Assembly (NCBI GenBank): GCA_039545315.1
Contig: BCIM01000001.1
Coordinates: forward strand, 916,805 to 980,804
DNA length: 64,000 nucleotides
Reading direction: 5' to 3'
Source of the DNA: Kondoa malvinella
Taxonomy: Eukaryota > Basidiomycota > Agaricostilbomycetes > Agaricostilbales > Kondoaceae
Below, in pieces: positions 11,144-21,696 of the stretch. The notes under the pieces are model-generated. The model did not search any database. It saw only the letters and a program-made list of their open reading frames with translations, and was not told the origin of the DNA. Each line of letters starts with the position of its first letter. Positions within the stretch are counted from its first letter, which is position 1. The translations under genes and the position numbers were made by a program.

Positions 11144-12995
11144 CTAAGAGATGATGCAGTCCTTTTTCTTCTTCTCCTCTTTGGCAGGCCCAGTCTTTGC
11201 GCTCGCGCCCGAGCCCGATACTTGGCTAGGCACAGTATCTGGCCGGAGTTCATTATGTGGACGCGTTCTTTGCGGTCTGATCGATCGCGGCGGGTCATCA
11301 CGAGAATTAGGATCCAGGCTTTGCGGTTCTCTAGAGGTCTGGACTCGAGCGCTCTGCTGTGCATAGTGCTCGTAATTGGCTTGTTCTTCTTGTTGCATTT
11401 GCATTGCCAGAGCGTGACTATGCAGAGTTCTCGGAACACATCGACCATTTGATAAGAATTTGCTCACTCGGCCGCATCGTAATCATGCTGTTCTGGTACA
11501 TGCTGCTGCTGCTGCTGCTGCAATTCTTCCTCGTGCCGCACAGCATCCCCTTCGATTCGCGTACGTCGAAGCTCCGACGAGAAGAACGAGGAATTCGCTC
11601 CATCGATCGAGCCGAGCGATTCCCAAATCAGATTCTCTTCCCATTGAAAGGTATCGTCCGTGACGAGCTGGTAAAGAGTATCCTCGGGAACGGGAGAAAA
11701 CGCGTCTTCTGGTTCGAGCCGTCTATATAGCACAGATCTGGGACAGGGGTTAGCCGAGAGCCTTCCAAGCATGCGCAAGGATGCCTACAGGTGATTGTTT
11801 CTGTACAGTGCACATAGAGAGCCTGGTTGTAACTCGGCTGATAGCTGATCATACGAGGATCAGCGCTGCGCACACGCGAAATCAGTAATCGATACACCGA
11901 CCTGGAATATGCCAGCATATGTCAATTGGCTCGGCGAGTCTGACGTAAGGCTCAGCAGATTCGAGAGAAGGCGCAATGGTGGCTCACCTTGCAGAAAGTT
12001 ACGAATCAAGTAACTATCTCGAACCAAATCTGCCTGTTCCGCTGTCCAGTTCTTTTGCGCTTCTATAGCTCGCACAATTGCATCGTCACTTGCAGAATCG
12101 CCATGAACGAGTACCTGTCCCAAAGTCAGGAAAGAGAGAGACGGTAATGAGGAAATTCGCACCTCGCCGGACAGGCTGTCTGCAATTGCCAGCGTTGCCG
12201 AAGCTTTATCATAGTTCATACAATCCCTCGCATGCATAGCATTCCAAGTTTCCTTATCTTCTCGATCAAGACACCAGCCATGCACCAACTTCAACCCGGC
12301 CTTTTCAAACAGTGCAAGCTCGCCGTGGTCTTCATAAGGCAAAAAGGAGGAGATGGAGTCAAAGCCAATGTTGACTTCTAATCCATAGCGTGATTTGGGT
12401 AGGCAAGATAGAATCGCGCTAGCTGTAGCTGCGTCAGTTGCACTTGAGGACATGTTGTTCAGGATGTACTCCGCTGCAAGATTCGCCAGAACGCTGTACT
12501 GTATAGTCTAGCTACATCAGAGCCATCCTTCATGGGTCATGATACATGACCACGCACAGGCACTTGACGCTGATACCTAGGCGGCAGAGCAATCTTTCCT
12601 GAGAGCAGTAACAAGTTGATCAAGCAAATGAGAGAGCAAGGCCCGTTCTGGTATTGCAATACAATGAATCTTTGACGTCTTTCAGGTTGCGCAACAGATA
12701 GAATAGGAGGAAACAAGATGCTCTTGACATTGTATAGCTCCTCATCTTCAACAGCCTGTGTGGTTGGCATGGCAGCTGTTGAGGCACCCGGAATAGCCTG
12801 GTTCGGTGTAAGAATAGCAGAAGAAGAGTCTGGGATGCCTTCAGAGACCGTAAGAGCTTCAGTGCGGTCGACGAGCTCGATGGAAGCAGGCGATGTTTTG
12901 AAGTTGGTTACCGGTGATGCATCGCTAGACAGGGCGTCGCTTGGGATATTCGCATGCTGGGTATCACGCTCGGGTATCTGTATAGGCTCTGACAT
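11144..12995 (-). CDS. MINDY-family (FAM63-like) deubiquitinase
   Basis: The start at 12995 (MSEPIQIPERD) leads through a disordered region into ELYNVKSILFPP and then QYQNGPCSLICLINLLLLSG. That is the catalytic-cysteine motif of the MINDY cysteine peptidases (usual form QNGPCPLLAIxNVLLL). Later blocks also match: SPSQLTYAGIFQ, then GSLCALYRNNHL carrying the catalytic histidine (usual form LxVFFRNNHFSTL), then TLYQLVTDDTF and IWESL. The C-terminus has a Gln run, a helix DYDAADHALAMQMQQEEQA like the ubiquitin-interacting tail of animal MINDY-1, and a Lys-rich end. MINDY enzymes trim long K48-linked ubiquitin chains. The His exon only joins in frame with the donor GTGTAT just inside the apparent ORF end. 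Six or so introns; both catalytic residues are present, so activity is likely. Confidence 0.83.
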
Positions 12996-13226
12996 GTCTG
13001 AGATATGTTGTCAAGGAATTCCCAACTCCTCGTCTTGAACCAAGCGAGCGAATTTGTCAAAACATAGGCAGCCTCATCTGCCCTCCAACACAGAAGGGCG
13101 ACACGCAAGCCTTGTGATACCTACTGTGTCCCCTTTGGCCTTTGATCTCCTCGTGGAAATACCGGCGCATCAACAATTCTGTTCTCGCGCTTCGACGCTC
13201 TGGCCGAATAGCAACGTTGAGCAGCT

Positions 13227-16200
13227 ATGGTAGGCCCAGCCAATAATGGAGACATGCGCGGTCTCAGTCAGGTGATTTACCGCGTCGCATCATCGCCTGT
13301 ACATGCGGCTGACTGAACTCTCTCAAGTATATTGCTGATCTCCGAGCATGTCGTGTACGCGAGCTGGAGGAAAAGAGGATCAATAAGGAAATGGCACATA
13401 TAAGGCAGAAATTTAAGGGTGAGCGCTTTAGGCCTGGCATGCGAGAACCCGAGCTGACAGTGCCATGTAGAGGGAAACCTTGACGGATATCAAGTACGCA
13501 GCTGAGCCAAATCGACGGCAGCATCCACTGATTGAGCTTCTCTGTTGTACAGAAGAAGAAATAGTCAGTCTTACAACCAGTACAGTCAATTCTTACTAAT
13601 TATACCTTCAAGTCTATCCAAGATTGTCTTCACCTACATCCTAGGCTATCCAGTCGACATAGGCCACATGGAGGCCGTCAACCTTATATCGAGCACTAAA
13701 TACAGCGAGAAACAGATAGTACGTTGAGCCTGATAATCTGCTCTGGCAGTATTCAAGTTCGGCGTGCAGGGTTACTTGGCGCTTACTCTGCTCATGCACG
13801 AAGACTCGGATATCGTACGGATGGTAGTCAACTCAATACGAAAAGATCTAGACGAAATGAACGACACCAACAATTGTCTCGCTTTGCATGCGATAGCGAA
13901 CATTGGCGGGAGGGAAATGGCAGAAAACTTGAGCTCGGATGTGCATCGTCTACTGATCAGTCCGTAAGTGATTCCACAAGCTGCTGCCCGCATTTGCTCA
14001 AGCGTCTTGCTTGCAGAACTTCACCTACTTTCGTCAAGAAGAAAGCTGCGCTCACACTGCTTAGACTATATCGCAAGCATCCAGAATCGATACCAGCAGC
14101 TGAATGGGCATTGAGGATAGTCTCGCTAATGGATGATGGGGATCTAGTGAGTGCATAGCTAGAAGCTGCTATTTCTGTCAGTGACCAACTTTTCTAGGGC
14201 GTCGCGTTGGCCGTTTCGAGTCTCGTCATGACTCTAGCTCAAGACCACCTGGAAGCCTTCGCTGTATGCTACCAAAAGGCAGTATATCGTCTGAACAAGG
14301 TATTTCTGTATTTTTTCACGCCGGTTTCTGGCTGATCTTTCAAAAGCTCATCATCGACCTTGAATACTCGCATGAATACCTCTATTACAAAGTACCTATA
14401 CCTTGGCTACAAGTCAAGCTTCTACGATTACTGCAATACTACCCACCTTCCGAAGACCCGACTGTTCGCCTAATGTTGCATAATGTCCTACAGAGCATTC
14501 TGAACAACTCGCAAGAAAAGCCAAGCAATGTCCAACATAGTAACGCTCTCAACGCTGTCCTCTTCGAAGCCATCAACCTCGCCATTCACCTCGATACTGA
14601 ATCTACAATTGTCACATCAGCTGCTCAGCTCCTCGGCCGCTTCATTCTCAGCAAAGAGACTAATGTCCGTTACCTCGGCTTGGATACTATGGCTCATCTA
14701 GCTGCACGATCGGAAAGTCTCGAAGCGCTCAAGAAGCACCAAGAAACTGTCTTTCTCAGTCTACGAGACAAAGATATATCCGTCCGTCGACGCGGTTTGG
14801 ATCTATTGTACAGCATGTGCGATACTACCAACAGCAAGCAGATCGTCGGTGAATTATTGCGATATTTGGCCGTAGCAGACTATACATTGCGCGAAGAATT
14901 GGTATTGAAGATCGCTATCCTGACGGAAAAGTTCGCTACCGAGTACGAGTGGTACTTGAACACCAGCTTAAAATTGATCAGCCAAGCGGGAGATCATGTC
15001 GGCGAAGAAGTTTGGTATAGAATCATTCAGATTGTCACCAATACTGAAGAGCTACAAGAATATGCTGTGAGGAAAGTGGTTGAATATCTCAAGTCACCCA
15101 CGGCGCATGAGAACTTGATCAAGGTCGGAGCGTACATTCTGGGCGAGTTCGGTCATCTTGTTGCGAATGATCCCGGTCTGGTCAGTCATTCTCGATCCTG
15201 TCACCAAACAGGACTGACGATTACTATAGAGTCCTATTGAACAATTCACCCTGCTACACGCGAAATCCAATATCTGCTCACCGCCAACGAGAGGTCTCCT
15301 ACTCACTACCTACTTCAAATGGCTCAACCTCTTTCCCGAAATCAGAGCTCAGATTCTGGCCGTCTTCCAGCGGTATCGACATGTCTTGGATGCCGAACTT
15401 CAGCAGCGAGCATGTGAATACATGGCCATTGCAGAAAAGGAAGGCGATGAGCTATTACAAGTTGTCTGTGACGAGATGCCGCCTTTCCCTGAGCGGGAGA
15501 GTGCTTTGCTCAATCGTCTATTGAAGAAGCATGGAGATGCTGGTGATAAGCACACGTGGCATGCGGGAGGCAAAGATGTGAATAAGGACAAGGATGCGGA
15601 TCGGTACAAAGGCTTTGGGCGGAAGAAGGACTCTACCGCTATCATTTCGGCGACTGCAGCAACCACCGGGACAAGTCTCATCGACGATTCCGCTGCAGCT
15701 GATTCACCGAAAGATCTGATGTCTGATCTGGCCGACCTGGACCTTTCAGCTACATCTCCGCCTCAATCAGCCACAACTCCTCTGCCTAATGGCAGCACTA
15801 CGTCTCCTACACTCGTCAGATCATCAACGCCAGCGCAGCCTGTTCTTGCGAAAGCACCAGAACCCGTCTTCACTCATGGCACCGAGAAGTCACTTCTGCG
15901 GCTGTCCTACTCAGCAGAGGGTGTGTTGTACGAAGATGCCCAGATCCAGATCGGTCTGAAGTCAGAATATCACGGTCATCTCGGTCGTCTGGCACTTTAC
16001 TTTGGCAACAAGATCTCTGTCTCTTTCGAGTCTTTTACTGTCAATGTGGACGTCAACCAGCCTGACGCACTATCTGTCACATTGCCCAAGATCCCATCAT
16101 CGACTTTGGCAGGTATGACGCAAGTTCAGCAGATACTACAAGTGGACTGCAAAGATATTTTCTCTGAAGCGCCGATATTGCGGGTCTCTTACCTCGCTGG

Positions 16201-16663
16201 ATCTCTACAAACCCTCACTTTCCGTCTACCGATCTATCTCAGCAAGTTCATCGAACCGGTCAAGCTGAATCAAGCCGACTTCTTTGAGCGATGGAAGCAG
16301 ATCGGCGGGCCTCCAAGAGAAGGGCAGCAGATCTATCCTATCAAGCTTGACTCTGAAGGAAAGATACCGGTCGCGAAGCATACCAAGATCTTGTCAGGTA
16401 TGAAGATGGGCATACTAGAAGGCATTGATCCGAAGCCGACCAATCATGTTGGCGCTGCCGTTCTGCACATGTCATCGGCTGGCAAAGTGGGATGCTTGCT
16501 TAGGTTGGAACCAAATGCTGAAGCCAAGGTCAGTTTGCGATCGCAGTTGTCGAGCGCTATGCTAATGATTACACAGCTGTGTCGACTCACGATCCGATCA
16601 ACGAACGACGCAGTCACGAAAGAGATGCTTGCGCGTATCAGCCAACCTCTAGTGGCTGCATAA
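13227..16663 (+). CDS. APL3: AP-2 clathrin adaptor complex, large subunit alpha
   Basis: The start at 13227 ([15 protein letters not shown]) splices into [20 protein letters not shown]. It runs through an armadillo-like trunk that follows animal AP2 alpha closely: [81 protein letters not shown] disordered hinge (15650-15860) leads to the appendage domain ([18 protein letters not shown]) and a C-terminus [12 protein letters not shown]. Total about 950 residues, the usual length. AP-2 binds PIP2, cargo and clathrin at the plasma membrane. About nine introns, including an 11-nt exon at 13553-13563 that encodes the conserved KKKY; a 51-nt intron lies just before the last exon. Confidence 0.93.
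13553..13563 (+). other. APL3: 11-nt microexon of APL3
   Basis: Between acceptor TTGTACAG and donor GTCAGT, the eleven bases AAGAAGAAATA join GYQ to LSKIVF as GYQ-KKKY-LSKIVF. Animal alpha-adaptin has YSKKKYVCKLLF at this place, so the tiny exon is required by homology. Confidence 0.8.
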
Positions 16664-16827
16664 CTTTATTTACGACTATGTAACGACAATGGACTTTGTA
16701 CAAAGAGGGTATACCATCATGCATATCAGGTCTTTACTATCTCGAGATCAGACCAAGCCGATAGCAGGCTGCCCATTACTACGCCTGATTTCATGTCAGC
16801 TGGGGGAATCGCAGGCAATGAACTGGC

Positions 16828-17775
16828 TCAACCTTTCCTGGATTTCTTGTTGAGCTCTCTACATTCTCGATCGACAAAGTTGTGTACGAGTCCAAAGGTA
16901 AGGAAATGGGCCGAGAGGCTGTTGAAGTGGGATTCAGCTTTGAGGTGGAGCAAGGTTTCGAAGCTAAACCTGAGATGAGCAAATCCAACACGCCGACAAG
17001 GTTTGCAGACGTACTGAGCGTAATAGATACTGAGCGTAACTATGAGCGGACTCAGATCCACTGCTGAAAGTCAGACGTACTGTGAGAAGATCGTGAGCAT
17101 TTGCAGGTAGATCCTTTTGGCTATCGCGGTAAACTATTAGACATCAGCAGGTGTCTAAATTGCCGAGCGAAGGCGACGACTCACTTCAGCTGGAAACTCT
17201 CGGCCAGCTTCTGTAGGAAAGACAGTCTTGTTTGTCAAGAGGGACTGGATCCACGACAGGGTGGAATCAATGTAGGTAAAGGCTGGACGTTCTCTTGCAT
17301 CGCGCCAGTAGACATTGAAGCTGATCAGCATCAGCGAGGTCAGATCAGGGTCTAAGGACTGCTTACTCTGCACTGACACTCATCTCTGGGCAACTTTCGG
17401 CTGTACAAGCTGCACTGATGACAGAGATGAAGCTGTTTCTGCAGAAGAAACATCAGCCTTTCTATCATTGAGCAGGCTTTCGAACGAACAGCTGGGTGTA
17501 GAGGTCGATAAGGCAACGCGCAATCCATTCATTTGGTTCGATGTAAGCTGGTACGTTGCACAGATTCTTGAACTAAGCCAGGCTTGAGCGAGCCGGAGAG
17601 AGCTCAGAAGATGCCAGAAGCTTACCTTGCCTTGCACCAAACTGGCAGAAACATATGGTTTACACAAGTACAGAGGTTTGCTTCTTGCCTTCTTTGGTGT
17701 GGTATCTTCGTCTGTTTCAAGGAATGACAGCGCCTTCTGCATGGAGGCCATGTCCATAGTAGTAGTAGTAGACAT
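16828..17775 (-). CDS. MOB2: MOB2-type activator of NDR kinase
   Basis: The start at 17775 (MSTTTTMDMASMQKAL) gives a disordered head and then PLYLCKPYVSASLVQGK, a Mob2 signature. Next comes FKNLCNVPAYIEPNEWIA, then LIDLYTQLNSFISVISAA, then CTAESCPEMSV carrying the zinc-site Cys pair. The zinc-site His pair lies in IFSHIYYAQF and AESHFNSLSAHF. These match MOB domains (NEWxAVNxxDFFNQxN, CPxMSAG, AHIYHSHF). The end is VDRECRELNKKSRKG at 16828. Mob2 partners Cbk1/NDR kinase in polarity and cell separation. About seven exons in under 950 bp make it the most finely split gene in the window, including a 15-nt exon. The substitution of the usual CPTMSAG by CPEMSVSA is unusual. Confidence 0.82.
17015..17029 (-). 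other. MOB2: 15-nt microexon of MOB2 flanked by a repeated 12-mer
   Basis: Minus-strand exon TATCTATTACGCTCA, phase 2 in and out, joins FSH-IYYAQ-FSFETL. The 12-mer TACTGAGCGTAA (plus strand) occurs twice, at the exon's donor side (17012-17023) and at its acceptor side (17029-17040). Confidence 0.7.
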
Positions 17776-18138
17776 GGTGGATCTGGACAGGAGGAGGATG
17801 GAGCGAGCATTCTCAAGGAAGCAAAGGTAGAAACAAAGGGAAGAAGTTGTTCGGGCGGGCTTGAGCGAAGAAAAGAGATGAATCGAAATGTGTGTTAGGA
17901 AGAACACTTGTACGAAGAGACAAGACGCAGGATATATAGACAAGATCTCGTTCCGTCGTAGAGACACAAAGCAGGTTGAACGCGAGAAGAAAGCTTCATT
18001 GAAGCAGTACAGCAGAGCATCTCAGCTCAGCATCGGGTGACATACAACTACCTTAGCAGTCGCTAACATTGACTTGAACCGTTTGAGGGCAAGCCTGCTG
18101 TTTTCTTGGGAACACGACATTCGCTCGCAGCAGCAGCA
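17776..18138. promoter_or_regulatory. Divergent promoter region of MOB2 and NSP1
   Basis: Just over 360 nt between divergent starts. CAG repeats (GCAGCAGCAGCA) precede the NSP1 ATG. No other motif is seen. Confidence 0.45.
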
Positions 18139-20486
18139 ATGAGTGAGTCCTGCGCAGTGCGATCCAGAGGACCGTAAGCTGATCTAGACATGCATGGTAG
18201 CTTTCAACTTTGGCAGCAAGCGTGAGTCTACATAATATCCGATTTCCGTCAAAAGATCTTCGCGCTGATGGGCATGGTGTATAGCAGCTGGCACTCAGCC
18301 TGCAACCACAGCAGCTCCTACCTTCTCTTTCGGTGCATCGCGTGAGTCTTCCCTACTGCTGTACTTGTCTCGCGCTCTCTGTCTTCTTGCCCACGAGATT
18401 CCCTTCAACTACTTCAACTATGGACTATGGCCTGATGCCGTTGTCGCTATACAGAAGCACCAGCAGCAGCTCCGGCTCCAGCTAGCGGAGGCTTCAGCTT
18501 TGGTAGCTTTGGCGCTGCGAAGCCAGCTACTTCGCCTTTTGGTCAACCAGCAAGTTCCTCTCCGTTTGGCCAGCCTGCAGCTACTAGTTCAGCAAATCCA
18601 TCGCCATTTGGTGCTCCAAGCGCGAATTCATCTCCTTTTGGTGCTCCAACAAGTTCTGCAGCTGCTCCGTCAATGTTTGGCCAGACTTCCGCTACGACAA
18701 GTCAGCCATCGACTTCCTCTCCATTCTCCTTCGGTCAAACACCTGCAAGCGCACCTCCAGCAACACCGAAACCCGCCACTGGCTTGTTCGCAGGCTTCGG
18801 ACAAGCTTCAGGCTCTACTACGCCTGCAGGGACGCCTGCGCCATCAACATTCTCTTTCGGCAAACCAGCTAATCCTGCGCCAGCGAGCACGACTCCAGCT
18901 CAAGCCCCTGCTTTCTCCTTTCCTTCTGCTCAACCAGCAACAAACGCACCAACGACATCATCTAGCCAACCTGAAGCGCCAAAACCCGCATTCAGTTTCC
19001 CTAGCGCTGGCTCGACGACACCAGCTGGGACACCTGCGAAACCCAATGCATTCTCTTTCGGAGCACCTCCAGCTGCTACTAGTGCTCCTGCAGCAAGCCA
19101 GCCTGCTGAAGCTCCGAAATTAGGCGGTTTCAGCTTTGGAGCGCAAACTCCTGCTACGACCTCTTCAGCTGGTAAGCTATACCCACTTGTAATGTACTTG
19201 AAGACTGATCTGCTATGTAGCACCAAGCAGCACACCTGCATTCAGCTTTCCAAGTGCTGCAAGCACTTCTGCGGGTAAATGACATGTTCTCTTCGAGTCT
19301 GTGTGAGTTGATCTCGGTGTATAGCTCCAAGCAGCATGCCTGCATTCTCTCTCGGTGGTGCCAAACCAGCGGAACCAGCAAAAACTACCTCAGCGCCTTC
19401 TTTCTCGCTCAATCCTCCTGCATCAACCTCGACTCCTAGCTCGACTCCTGCATTTTCACTTGGTACTCCTGCATCTACTGCAGCGCCAGCCTCTACAAGC
19501 GCATCAGCAGCAGAAACACCGAAAGCCGCCTTTTCATTTGGCAATTTAGGCAATCCAGCGAAAAAGCCTTCACCTTTAGGCTCGAATGCTCCTTTGACTA
19601 CTTCCACACTAGGTGCCTCGACCACAGCTTCCGCTGCATCAGGATCTATAGCTCCATCTACCGGACTAGCAGCGAGTAAATCTGCACCAGTACCGAATCA
19701 ATTGGCTGGAAAGCGATTAGAGGATATCGTCAACAATTGGAGTGCGGAATTGGATGAAAGGACAAAGGACTTTGCGCAGGTCGCTGCCGAGGTAAAAGCA
19801 TGGGATGCAGTTTTGGTTGAGAATGGCGACAAGGTTCGTGATCTCATGCTTACTCCTTGAGAGGAGTAAAAGCTGATGCTTGCGAACAGATCGCGGAGCT
19901 ATTTACTTCGCTGCAAGCTACTGAACCAGTACAGCAAAAGATTACTTCCTCGCTGGACTACGTCGAAGGGCAACAAAAGGAAATGTCACTCATCCTGGAT
20001 TCCTACGAGAAGCAAGTCAACGACCTGCTTGGACCAGGCGATCACCCTGCGAACCTCTATGGCGGTCCGGATGCCGAAAGAGAACGCGCTTACAGGCTTG
20101 CCGATTCGCTCAATACGCAACTGGACGACATGTCTCGCTCGCTCTCCTCTTTAATCCAGGATGTGAATGGTCTATCTCATTCTGCTGGAATTACTATGGG
20201 CGCGGGTGAGGAAGGGGAAAGCGATCCGCTTGTTCAGATTGCTGCGATTCTGAATGCGCATTTGACGGGTCTGACCTGGATCGAGAACTCAAGTGAGAGT
20301 CTGAGGAAGCAGGTGGATGATCTGGAAGGTCGTGTGGTGCGTACAGCGTCTTTTTGATGCTTCTCAGTGTCTAATTTCATCCTCTTTGCACAGCAATCTG
20401 TGAGCAACGGCACGTGGCAAGGTTTCAAGAGAAGGAGCAATGCTGGAACGCCGACTAGAGGCTATGGTGGCTATGCTAGACGATAA
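18139..20486 (+). CDS. NSP1: Central-channel nucleoporin NSP1 (Nup62 homologue)
   Basis: The first coding exon is only ATGA, followed by a 21-nt exon giving MTFNFGSK, then FSFG-type repeats. Roughly 450 residues of FG, SPFG and FSFG repeats in a Ser/Thr/Ala/Pro background follow, typical of the phenylalanine-glycine mesh of the nuclear pore. The C-terminal part (KRLEDIVNNWSAELDERTKDF onward, QQKITSSLDYVEGQQKEM, DLLGPGDHPANLYGG) is the Nsp1/Nup62 coiled-coil domain that assembles with Nup57 and Nup49. The last exon ends RGYGGYARR before TAA at 20484-20486. At least seven introns. The plus-one frame across the repeats gives a long Gln/Leu/Arg-rich shadow ORF. Confidence 0.9.
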
Positions 20487-20680
20487 GATACATGATGGTA
20501 TTGAACTTGTACAATGATAATGCTATATAACAATTGCAAGAGTACAGATGTCATTACAAGGGTATTGCTACAAGGCTCATTGTCAATCGATAAATAGCCT
20601 TGACTATGCAATCTCGGCTGTGCTGCTGCTAGATCAGATCAGACACGCAGACAGATCATGCTCTAGAAAGCTCACCCAAC

Positions 20681-21307
20681 TCAATTGCTAGACGCCAACC
20701 TCTCCCAAATGGAAATGGCTTTCTTGACATGCCCGAAGCACAAGTATTCCCTCAGCCTGCTCGACTCGCCCAAGCTACACTTCAACACTGATTCCAAATC
20801 ATTCACCGCATGCCACTTTCGCTTGAAATCTCTTTGCCTGAAAGCGACCTTCAATGCCCGCATCGCACCTGCCAACCTTGGCGAAGCTCGCACTTCTTGG
20901 ACATCAAGAATGTTGCGGTCTTGCAGGGCCACGAGAGGGACTCTTCTGTGAAGATGCCGGGAAAGGGAAGAGCAAAGCATAGCTCGAGCTACTGCCATTG
21001 CTCGGTAGTAGGCTATATTGCTAGATATCGTGTGTATGTATTGACCGCGAGAGATGCGTTCGGGAAGAGCGAGACCTCGCATCGGTGATCCCGCTAAGGA
21101 GAAGGTGTGGAATGATGGCCTGCGACACAGGGTATGCTTCAGCGCGCTGGCCGCCTGTTGCCTCAATATATTATGCAGGTACGGAGACTTGTAGGCGTTG
21201 TTGAGAGTTTGGCAAGTGAGCGCGATGGACCGCAGATCTGGCCAATCAAGCAGGGCCAAAATCTGCGGAATCAAGATCTCGTTGGGTAGCGAGAGCAAAT
21301 CAGGCAT
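20681..21307 (-). CDS. F-box protein
   Basis: The start at 21307 gives MPDLLSLPNEILIPQILALL, then DWPDLRSIALTCQTLNNAY, a standard F-box (LPxEILxxIL ... DLxxxxLxC). F-box proteins dock to Skp1 and bring substrates to SCF ubiquitin ligases. The remaining about 160 residues (RISRGQYIHTISSNIAYYR, basic Arg/Lys helices) show no LRR or WD40 repeats. The single ORF runs further upstream (21424), but the extra 39 residues have no F-box character. Substrate unknown. It lies between NSP1 (convergent) and a Zn2Cys6 gene (divergent). Confidence 0.65.
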   Translation of the reverse strand: MPDLLSLPNEILIPQILALLDWPDLRSIALTCQTLNNAYKSPYLHNILRQQAASALKHTLCRRPSFHTFSLAGSPMRGLALPERISRGQYIHTISSNIAYYRAMAVARAMLCSSLSRHLHRRVPLVALQDRNILDVQEVRASPRLAGAMRALKVAFRQRDFKRKWHAVNDLESVLKCSLGESSRLREYLCFGHVKKAISIWERLASSN

Positions 21308-21696
21308 GGCCGCGCAAATTGTACAGCGGTTTTCCGAGGCGGCCCACGCTGCTGCAGGACAAGAGCGAGCGCTAATGATCGCGAGGAGTCGCCAGATCGG
21401 TGAGCTCGTCGCTTGCCAGTCCACCGCGCCTGGAACCTTATCCTTGCTCAGTACAGTAACACAACTTCTGGCCCTCTTGACTAAGCAAAAACGCTAGCGA
21501 GGCACCAACTAAAATTCCTTTCGCGAGCGATTATCGCTCTTCAGCCTGCCTTGTCTCTGCTAGGCCGCCGATAGGACACATCAGCATTAACGGCCGTACC
21601 CAAATATTCGGACAGCAGTGGACTGTTGGTCAAGCTCGTCCTCGATTTCTGCAAATTACGTGCATCCCGCTCGTCAATTGTTAAGAAAAGGCAAAA
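21308..21696. promoter_or_regulatory. Divergent promoter region of the F-box and Zn2Cys6 genes
   Basis: Nearly 390 nt between divergent starts. ORFs on both strands here overlap and carry no recognisable feature. No repeats seen. Confidence 0.4.

Noticed and set aside
18365..19123. Long Gln/Leu/Arg-rich plus-strand ORF
   Set aside because: It is the frame-shifted shadow of the NSP1 FG repeats; the repeated codons keep another frame open.
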